Shown in pieces: positions 1 to 4,628 of a DNA stretch of 9,095 nt. Location: the NCBI GenBank assembly GCA_002372175.1, contig DFIS01000015.1, forward strand, positions 1-9,095, in the 5' to 3' direction. The translations under genes were made by a program, and so were the position numbers. The DNA comes from Solobacterium sp. UBA3691. Lineage in GTDB: Bacteria; Bacillota_I; Bacilli_A; Erysipelotrichales; Erysipelotrichaceae. The notes under the pieces are model-generated. The model saw only the letters and a list, made by a program, of their open reading frames with translations, had not been told where the DNA came from and ran no database searches. Each line of letters opens with the position of its first letter. The first letter of the stretch is position 1.

Positions 1-23
1 TCTACTTGACAAGGGTCATATCA
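1..23. mobile_element. possible right terminal inverted repeat of an IS3-family (IS150-like) element
   Basis: The first 23 bases run TCTACTTGAC then AAGGGTCATATCA. Read from the other strand this begins TGATATGACCC and ends in AAGTAGA. From memory, this resembles the tips of IS150-group IS3 elements, which begin TG, end CA, and carry a TGAxxTGxCCCC-like outer segment and an AGTxGACA-like inner segment. The rest of the element would lie left of the window, so no transposase is visible. Bases 24-57 hold nothing recognisable before the stop codon of the HAD gene. The call rests on motif resemblance only. Confidence 0.35.
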
Positions 24-57
24 ATATCCTGCATTATTGGTTCTGATACGTATGTTG

Positions 58-699
58 CTAAGTGTTCTGTATGTGATGAAGCAGATCCGGAAGATCCTGC
101 ATCCTGTCACATCTGTATTCTGCTTCAGGGACATCCCCAAAGCCCCAGGAGACGAAGATGAACGGTACTCCTGCGATATCGCAGCATTCCTTATCCCTGG
201 CGGTATCTCCGACATAGACAGGGTGCTTCAGGCCGTAGTCAGCGATCATCTTCCGCAGGTTGTCCGGTTTGTCCAGCAGATTGTCGCCATAGCAGAGATG
301 GCCTTTGACATGGGGTTCGATACCGGCATAGGCCATAACGGCTTCGATATAGCCCTTACCGCAGTTGGACAGGATAAACAGTTCATATTCCTTGCTTAAG
401 TGCTCGAAGGTCTCCCGGATATACGGATAGAGATCGGTGCCGTGAGTGCGTATCTCTGTATTCTCGGCTTCTTCCATTTCCTCAGTCATTCTTCTGGCTT
501 CTTCAAGGGGAAGACCGGGTAATACAGCCATGGCCCAGTCATCCATGGTCTTACCCATCAGGGATGCGGCGAGATCTTCATCCAGCAGACGGTGAGGATA
601 TCCGGAATTCTCCAGATATCTGTTCCAGGAACGGATGATCGCACGGGTGCTGTTGGTCAGGGTTCCGTCAATGTCAAATATCACGGCGTCTATATTCAT
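58..699 (-). CDS. HAD-superfamily hydrolase, phosphoglycolate phosphatase/beta-phosphoglucomutase-like
   Basis: A 213-residue soluble protein with all four HAD motifs. Motif I is the DIDGT segment with Asp9 as predicted nucleophile and Asp11 as acid/base. Motif II is Ser111 in FILSN, motif III is Lys144, and motif IV is Asp165 with Asp169 in GDTARD. Residues about 15-95 form a helical cap (subfamily I, C1 type), as in phosphoglycolate phosphatases and related sugar-phosphate phosphatases. These cytosolic enzymes remove phosphate from small metabolites using Mg2+; the substrate cannot be read from the sequence. The ATG at 699 is preceded by AAGGAG eight bases upstream, and Asp9 lies at the expected distance from the N-terminus. 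It is a single gene, divergent from the gene at 838. Length is normal for the family and no lesion is seen. Confidence 0.9.
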   Translation of the reverse strand: MNIDAVIFDIDGTLTNSTRAIIRSWNRYLENSGYPHRLLDEDLAASLMGKTMDDWAMAVLPGLPLEEARRMTEEMEEAENTEIRTHGTDLYPYIRETFEHLSKEYELFILSNCGKGYIEAVMAYAGIEPHVKGHLCYGDNLLDKPDNLRKMIADYGLKHPVYVGDTARDKECCDIAGVPFIFVSWGFGDVPEAEYRCDRMQDLPDLLHHIQNT

Positions 700-724
700 A
701 AATACTGCTCCTTATGCATGTACA

Positions 725-733
725 AGTATAGCA
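725..733 (-). promoter_or_regulatory. extended -10 promoter of the HAD gene
   Basis: The minus strand reads TGCTATACT here: an extended -10 (TGn) followed by TATACT. The predicted start site is near 718, giving a leader of about 20 bases that contains the AAGGAG ribosome binding site. No good -35 hexamer is seen at 17 bases (CCATCT at 748-753), as is common for extended -10 promoters. Confidence 0.5.
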
Positions 734-740
734 TTGATTC

Positions 741-756
741 CTGCCGAAGATGGCAG
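741..756. repeat. inverted repeat CTGCC-N6-GGCAG in the divergent promoter region
   Basis: A perfect 5-base inverted repeat with a 6-base spacer lies between the two divergent promoters and covers the -35 zone of the HAD promoter. A nested alternative pairs CCTGC (740-744) with GCAGG (758-762). The position suits a regulator operator, but such short repeats occur by chance and no adjacent regulator gene is visible. Confidence 0.3.
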
Positions 757-784
757 TGCAGGTGAATACTAAGTATGTGATCAG

Positions 785-812
785 TTTACAGAATACAGGA
801 AATGTGTATGAT
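785..812 (+). promoter_or_regulatory. sigma-A-type promoter of the cysteine-peptidase-like gene
   Basis: TTTACA (785-790), a 16-base spacer and TATGAT (807-812) each match five of six consensus positions. Transcription would start near 819, leaving a leader of about 19 bases with AGGGAAGAG just before the ATG at 838. Confidence 0.55.
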
Positions 813-837
813 ATGCAGGTAGAATCAGGGAAGAGAA

Positions 838-1440
838 ATGCACAGAGAACTGGAATACTTTACGGTAGATGAGAATATCGGCTTTGATCAGGACAGGTTT
901 ACGGATGCCTGGATGAAGCGGGGCGGGTGCGGTCTGGTCACGGCTTGTGATCTTTGTATATGTCTTTCAAGGTATCATGGTCTGAGCGGTCTTTACCCGT
1001 ACGATCCGGATCATATCACAGCAGAGGACTATACAGCATTTGCGGTGCAGATGAGGCAGTTCCTGGGCCCGAGACCCATGGGGATCTGGAAGACGGCGAT
1101 GTATACTGAAGGACTGTCTGCGTATATGGACAGTATCGGATACAAGCCCCTGTCCGTGCAGGATTTCAGCGGAAAAGAAAATGTCGAAGAGGCTGTGCAG
1201 CTGGTGCGTACACAGATCGATAAGGGATATCCGGTGCCGTATCTGATGTTACTGCACAGGGATAAGAAGCTTGGAGATTACATGTGGCACTGGTTTAACC
1301 TGGCAGGGTATGAAGAAGACGGGAACCGGTTTCTGGTCAAGATCGTTACCTATGGGAAAGAGAGCTGGGTGGATCTCAGACATCTCTGGCGTACAGACAG
1401 AAGACGCAAGGGCGGCTTTGTGATCGTTGAAAGTAAATAA
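838..1440 (+). CDS. conserved uncharacterised protein, possible C39/papain-like cysteine peptidase fold
   Basis: A 200-residue protein with no signal peptide or membrane segment. Residues 29-42 are GGCGLVTACDLCIC, resembling the Gly-Cys-Gly nucleophile motif that starts the first helix in C39-like and other papain-fold peptidases; Cys31 would be the nucleophile, with Cys37, Cys40 and Cys42 close by. Residues 150-160 (WHWFNLAGYEE) followed by a strand and YGKESWVDL resemble the His block of such folds, with His151 as the candidate catalytic His. The usual downstream Asp is not obvious. I recall similar unnamed proteins in Clostridia with the GGC, WHWFNLAGYEE and VTYG-W blocks, but this was not checked. 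No substrate, export partner or immunity gene lies beside it, so it looks like a stand-alone cytosolic protein. A binding or transferase role on the same fold is equally possible. The reading frame is certain; the function is not. Confidence 0.85.
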   Translation: MHRELEYFTVDENIGFDQDRFTDAWMKRGGCGLVTACDLCICLSRYHGLSGLYPYDPDHITAEDYTAFAVQMRQFLGPRPMGIWKTAMYTEGLSAYMDSIGYKPLSVQDFSGKENVEEAVQLVRTQIDKGYPVPYLMLLHRDKKLGDYMWHWFNLAGYEEDGNRFLVKIVTYGKESWVDLRHLWRTDRRRKGGFVIVESK

Positions 1441-1471
1441 GATCCATCGTACAGATGGATCTTATATATTT
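1437..1471. terminator. bidirectional hairpin terminator between convergent genes
   Basis: A 12-base-pair perfect stem (1437-1448 with 1454-1465) closes a 5-base loop (GTACA) and is followed by ATATTT on the plus strand. On the minus strand the stem is followed by the T-rich TTTACTTT. It overlaps the stop codon of the plus-strand gene and lies just past the end of the minus-strand nitroreductase, so it probably serves both. Confidence 0.75.
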
Positions 1472-1479
1472 CCCGGGTT

Positions 1480-2001
1480 TTATCTGATGTAGTAGACGTA
1501 GCCTTCCTTGCGCGGTACATCGGGGTGCAGTGGTCCGTCAGGATATCCGATGATGCAGTTGCCGATCCCTTCGTAGTCACCTTCGATACCTAATGACTGC
1601 AGGATCTGTTTTCCTTCCGGGGTCTCAAAGACTTCTTTGGCACGGTGGATCCAGCAGGCACCGACACCGAGGGACTGGGCTGCGATAAGCATATTCTCAA
1701 GGACGACACTGCCGTCATAGACATGTGTGCCTACAGCTTTGTTTGCCAGAACGACAAGGACTGCCGGAGCACCGTAGAAGGGATCCATATCTCTGCCCAT
1801 GACAGCTGCGTTCAGTCTGGAGATCTGGTCTCTGACTTCCTTGTTGGTAACAGCGATAATGATCGGGGATTGTTTTCCCTGTCCGGTAGGAGCGTAGATC
1901 CCGGCTTCGATGATCTGGTTCAGGATCTCTTCGGGAACCGGATCGGGAAGATATTTCTTTGTGCTTTTACGGGACAGAATGGTTTTTATTGTTTCGTTCA
2001 T
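1480..2001 (-). CDS. nitroreductase-family FMN-dependent oxidoreductase
   Basis: A 173-residue protein of the nitroreductase family: cytosolic, usually dimeric flavoproteins that use NAD(P)H to reduce nitro compounds, quinones or other small electrophiles. Family marks include the N-terminal SRKSTKKY segment (Arg11 and Ser13 at the FMN phosphate), APTGQGKQSP at 37-46, the buried helix VVLENMLIAAQSLGVGACWIH at about 99-119, and GNCIIGYP at 147-154. Residues ending around PRKEGYVYYIR look like the normal family C-terminus. The ATG at 2001 is supported by AGGAGGT (2009-2015) with a 7-base spacer, an almost ideal site. It is a single gene, convergent with the gene at 838 and divergent from the one at 2094. 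The physiological substrate is unknown; names such as nfnB would be guesses. Confidence 0.92.
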   Translation of the reverse strand: MNETIKTILSRKSTKKYLPDPVPEEILNQIIEAGIYAPTGQGKQSPIIIAVTNKEVRDQISRLNAAVMGRDMDPFYGAPAVLVVLANKAVGTHVYDGSVVLENMLIAAQSLGVGACWIHRAKEVFETPEGKQILQSLGIEGDYEGIGNCIIGYPDGPLHPDVPRKEGYVYYIR

Positions 2002-2023
2002 GTTCAGTACCTCCTGTATATAT

Positions 2024-2052
2024 TTTATAAAACCCTACGGATAAAATGTATC
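2024..2052 (-). promoter_or_regulatory. probable promoter of the nitroreductase gene
   Basis: On the minus strand TATAAA (2024-2029) lies in an AT-rich run about 23 bases upstream of the start codon. A weak -35, GATACA (2047-2052), sits 17 bases further upstream and matches only three of six positions. The region also overlaps the upstream part of the divergent promoter at 2073. Confidence 0.35.
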
Positions 2053-2072
2053 GAATCATAAATATCTTTGGG

Positions 2073-2078
2073 TATAAT
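2073..2078 (+). promoter_or_regulatory. consensus -10 box upstream of the DUF3842-type gene
   Basis: A perfect TATAAT hexamer, preceded by TTTGGG. No good -35 is found 16-18 bases upstream. Transcription would begin near 2085, leaving a leader of only about 9 bases before the ATG at 2094. This also argues against using the in-frame ATGs at 2046 and 2082, which fall before or at the predicted transcript start. Confidence 0.5.
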
Positions 2079-2093
2079 TGTATGGGTGATTTT

Positions 2094-2510
2094 ATGAAAA
2101 TACTGGTAATCGATGCACAGGGCGGAGGGATCGGCAGACAGATCATTACGTCCCTGAAGGAAAAACAACAGGATCTTCACATAACAGCAGTCGGGACAAA
2201 TACAGCTGCGACAGCTGCGATGTTAAAAGCCGGTGCGGATGAGGCTGCGACAGGAGAGAATGCGGTCGTGGTCACAACGAGATCTGCAGATGTGATCATC
2301 GGACCGATCGGCATTATCATTGCGGACTCGATGCTGGGTGAGATCACACCGAAGATGGCGCTGGCAGTAGCACAGAGTAATGCGGAAAGGATCCTGATTC
2401 CTTTCAGGCACTGCGGGAGTATCGTTGTCGGCACGGGTGAAGGCAATACCGGCAGGTTGATCGCGGAAGCGGTAGAAGAAGCGATGAGGGTCGTAAAGAG
2501 CCATGAGTGA
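2094..2510 (+). CDS. DUF3842-family glycine-rich protein of unknown function
   Basis: A 138-residue cytosolic protein that I recognise as DUF3842-like. It opens with a beta strand and a glycine-rich turn, MKILVIDAQGGGIG at 1-14, reminiscent of the nucleotide-binding loop of a Rossmann-type fold. Further conserved-looking blocks are AVGTNTAATAAMLKAGAD (32-49), ATGENAVVV (52-60), ADVIIGPIGIIIADSMLGEITP (65-86) and LIPFRHC (101-107). The ATG at 2094 is preferred over the in-frame ATG at 2046 because family members begin MKILVID and the -10 box is at 2073-2078. The ribosome binding site is weak (GGGTGAT at 2084-2090). The stop codon overlaps the MATE gene start by 8 bases, so the two genes are probably co-transcribed and translationally coupled. 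Ligand and role are unknown; a nucleotide or cofactor sensor is only a guess. Confidence 0.85.
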   Translation: MKILVIDAQGGGIGRQIITSLKEKQQDLHITAVGTNTAATAAMLKAGADEAATGENAVVVTTRSADVIIGPIGIIIADSMLGEITPKMALAVAQSNAERILIPFRHCGSIVVGTGEGNTGRLIAEAVEEAMRVVKSHE

Positions 2511-3918
2511 ACTTGTTGACAGACTGATTGCGATCAAGGGGTATGAGAATACCGAAGATAATGATTCTCTGAAGGAGATGTACAGGAAACTGCTGACGAT
2601 TGCCTGGCCGGCAGCTCTTGAAGGTCTTCTGCTTACACTGATGAACTCTTTCGATACGATGATGGTCGGAAGGATCGGACCGGAGGCGATCACTGCAGTG
2701 GGTCTCTGTGCACAGCCGCGAATGATCATGCTGGTACTGGCACAGGCACTGTGTGTCGGGACGACGGCAGTTGTCGCAAGGCGTAAGGGTGAGGACCGTC
2801 AGGATGCGGCAATATCGTGTCTGAAGCAGTCACTGATGATCATTACTCTGATCGGTATTGCGATCACTCTGATCGGTAACTTCGGCTCGGTGTGGCTGGT
2901 GCGTCTGGCCGGTGCCGGTGATGATACGGTAGGTCCTGCCTCACTGTATTTCCGGACTATCTCCAAGGCTTTCGTTGCCAACTGCTGGGCATTGTGTATC
3001 TGTGCAGCCATGCGCGGTATCGGTAAGACCAGGATCACGATGGTGGTCAATATGACAGCCAATGTAGTCAATGTCTTCCTGAACTACTGTCTGATCGGCG
3101 GTCACTTCGGCTTTCCGGCACTGGGTGTATATGGCGCGGCAATTGCGACAGCGATCGGTACACTGGTATCCTGTGTGCTGGCTTTGTCGGTCGTACTGAA
3201 GAAAGGTGAATACCTGAGTCTGCGTCCTTTCGGGGGAATTCATTTCGACAAGGAGACCGTATCCTCTCTGATCCATGTCGGCGGCGGTTCGATCGCGGAA
3301 TCGGTGTTCCTGCGTATCGGCTTCCTGCTCAACGGCAGACTGATTGCCGGTGTCGGTACTTCGGCATATGCGACCAATGCGATCGTACAGCAGGTATCCG
3401 GTCTGGCATTTACCGTGGGTGATGGTACAGCTTCGGCCTGTACGTCACTGGTTGGTCAGTCACTTGGGGCAGGCAAGAAGGGCAAGGCAATGCTGTATGT
3501 CAAGGTCGTACAGCGTATTGCGACATTCCTGTCTATCATATTGATGCTGTTTGCGTTCTTCGGACGCAATATCCTGCCGGCGCTCTTTACAACAGATCCG
3601 AAGATCATTGCGATGTCAGCGCTGTGCTTTGTGGTGCTGGCGTTGGCGATGTACCCGCAGAATCTGCGTGTAGTGCTGTCCGGATGTCTGCGCGGTGCCG
3701 GAGATGTCCGCTATGTAGCACTGGTATCTCTGATCAGTGTACTGATCCTGAGACCGTTAATGACATGGTTATTCTGCTATCCGCTGAACCAGATGTTTCC
3801 GCAGTATAATCTCGGGTATCTTGGTCCGTGGATCTCGTTTGACATCGATGCGGCAGTACGTGCAATTATGCTTGTACACAGAGTAAACAAGGGAACCTGG
3901 GTCAATATCAAGCTGTAG
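2503..3918 (+). CDS. MATE-family multidrug/toxin exporter
   Basis: A 471-residue integral membrane protein with the 12-helix, two-half layout of MATE exporters, which expel cationic drugs or metabolites in exchange for Na+ or H+. After a hydrophilic N-terminus of about 35 residues, helix 1 contains the typical MATE start, WPAALEGLLLTLMNSFDTMMVGRIG (about 34-58). Other marks are AVGLCAQPRMIM, CAAMRGIGKTR, FLNYCLIGGHFGFPALGVYGAAIATAIG and, in the second half, SLVGQSLGAGKKGKA and LSGCLRGAGDVRY. The C-terminus (HRVNKGTWVNIKL) also resembles the family end. Its ATGAGTGA start overlaps the end of the DUF3842-type gene by 8 bases, with GAGGGT (2486-2491) and AAAGAG upstream. No terminator follows, so readthrough into the ECF gene at 4026 is possible. 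The substrate cannot be predicted. Confidence 0.93.
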   Translation: MSELVDRLIAIKGYENTEDNDSLKEMYRKLLTIAWPAALEGLLLTLMNSFDTMMVGRIGPEAITAVGLCAQPRMIMLVLAQALCVGTTAVVARRKGEDRQDAAISCLKQSLMIITLIGIAITLIGNFGSVWLVRLAGAGDDTVGPASLYFRTISKAFVANCWALCICAAMRGIGKTRITMVVNMTANVVNVFLNYCLIGGHFGFPALGVYGAAIATAIGTLVSCVLALSVVLKKGEYLSLRPFGGIHFDKETVSSLIHVGGGSIAESVFLRIGFLLNGRLIAGVGTSAYATNAIVQQVSGLAFTVGDGTASACTSLVGQSLGAGKKGKAMLYVKVVQRIATFLSIILMLFAFFGRNILPALFTTDPKIIAMSALCFVVLALAMYPQNLRVVLSGCLRGAGDVRYVALVSLISVLILRPLMTWLFCYPLNQMFPQYNLGYLGPWISFDIDAAVRAIMLVHRVNKGTWVNIKL

Positions 3919-3919
3919 T

Positions 3920-3949
3920 TTGACGAAAGAAGACACAGGGAAATACAAT
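3920..3949 (+). promoter_or_regulatory. sigma-A promoter of the ECF S-component gene
   Basis: TTGACG (3920-3925), an 18-base spacer and TACAAT (3944-3949) match five of six consensus positions each. The -35 begins just after the MATE stop codon. Predicted initiation near 3956 leaves a leader of about 70 bases containing the structure at 3966-4013. Confidence 0.6.
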
Positions 3950-3965
3950 ATAGAATAAGAACTCC

Positions 3966-4013
3966 CGGATACAGAAGTATCCGATTGACAACACTTCAGA
4001 AGAAGGCCGTCAA
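3966..4013 (+). promoter_or_regulatory. structured leader: two hairpins with AGAA loops before the ECF gene
   Basis: Hairpin 1 pairs CGGATAC (3966-3972) with GTATCCG (3977-3983) around the loop AGAA. Hairpin 2 pairs TTGAC (3985-3989) with GTCAA (4009-4013), then after a small internal loop CTTC (3994-3997) with GAAG (4002-4005), again around AGAA. It ends one base before the AAGGAG region that serves the start at 4026. Neither hairpin has a T-tract, so control of translation or RNA stability is more likely than termination. I cannot match it to a known riboswitch; preQ1 class I consensus is not present. Confidence 0.4.
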
Positions 4014-4025
4014 GAAGGAGAGAAA

Positions 4026-4559
4026 ATGAGAAATATCAGAAATATGACAACTGCGGCTGTCATGCTGGCACTGGGGCAGGTCCTGCCGTTTATTACGGGA
4101 CAGATCCCCCAGATCGGTTCGATGCTTTCACCGATGCATCTGCCTGTACTGCTGTGCGGGTTTACCGCAGGTCCTGCCTGGGGTGCACTGGTAGGCTTTA
4201 TCTGTCCGCTGTTAAGGTCGGTGCTCTTCAGCATGCCGAGGATGTTCCCAACAGCGGTGGCGATGGCTTTTGAGCTCTGTACATACGGTTTCGTATCCGG
4301 TTTCCTGTTTCAGAAGGCGAAGAAACAGAATCTGGTATCTGTATATACGAGTCTGATCGGGGCGATGCTGGCAGGCAGAGTTGTCTGGGGTGTTGTACAG
4401 TACATCCTGCTGAATGCGACAGGGTCTGCGTTTACCTTCCAGGCTTTCCTGGCGGGGGCGTTCATCAACGCTGTACCGGCGATCATCCTGCAGCTGGTGC
4501 TGATACCTGTTCTGGTCATGGCACTGGGAAAGAGCGGGTTTATCAAGCTCAGGCATTAA
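4026..4559 (+). CDS. ECF transporter S component (vitamin-type substrate-binding membrane subunit)
   Basis: A 177-residue hydrophobic protein with about six membrane helices, typical in size and pattern for the substrate-specific S subunit of energy-coupling-factor importers, which take up vitamins or other micronutrients with a shared EcfA/A'/T module. Helix 1 carries a small-residue stretch, TTAAVMLALG (8-17), of the AxxxA kind used to dock with EcfT. SPMHLPVLLCGFTAGPAWGALVGF (about 35-58), RSVLFSMPRMFPTAVAMAFE and AGRVVWG resemble the general ECF_trnsprt family that includes FolT- and PanT-like proteins. The substrate is not decidable here. AAGGAG (4015-4020) lies five bases before the ATG. 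No EcfA or EcfT gene is in the window, so this would be a group II (shared-module) S component. Own promoter and leader upstream; strong terminator downstream. Confidence 0.9.
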   Translation: MRNIRNMTTAAVMLALGQVLPFITGQIPQIGSMLSPMHLPVLLCGFTAGPAWGALVGFICPLLRSVLFSMPRMFPTAVAMAFELCTYGFVSGFLFQKAKKQNLVSVYTSLIGAMLAGRVVWGVVQYILLNATGSAFTFQAFLAGAFINAVPAIILQLVLIPVLVMALGKSGFIKLRH

Positions 4560-4563
4560 CTGT

Positions 4564-4589
4564 AAAGTGAACCTCAGGTTCACTTTTTT
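4564..4589 (+). terminator. intrinsic terminator after the ECF S-component gene
   Basis: A 10-base-pair perfect stem (4564-4573 with 4577-4586) with loop TCA runs into six T residues (4584-4589) just after the stop codon. It closes the DUF3842-MATE-ECF group. Confidence 0.9.
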
Positions 4590-4628
4590 AGATCCGTTAG
4601 TTGTATGATGGAGACAGAGGTAAAGATC

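Noticed and set aside
37..399. Plus-strand open frame at the left edge
   Set aside because: Antisense to the HAD gene, whose four motifs are intact.
2046..2093. Upstream in-frame ATGs (2046, 2082) for the DUF3842-type gene
   Set aside because: They precede or coincide with the predicted transcript start set by TATAAT at 2073-2078, and the family begins MKILVID.
3956..4025. PreQ1 or other known riboswitch before the ECF gene
   Set aside because: No match to the preQ1 class I core, and the leader is too short for TPP, FMN, cobalamin or THF aptamers. Kept only as an unassigned structured leader.
4605..4628. Upstream in-frame ATG for the glucosidase
   Set aside because: No ribosome binding site at a suitable distance, whereas 4629 has AGAGG 8 bases upstream; 4605 also falls in a TATGAT promoter-like hexamer.
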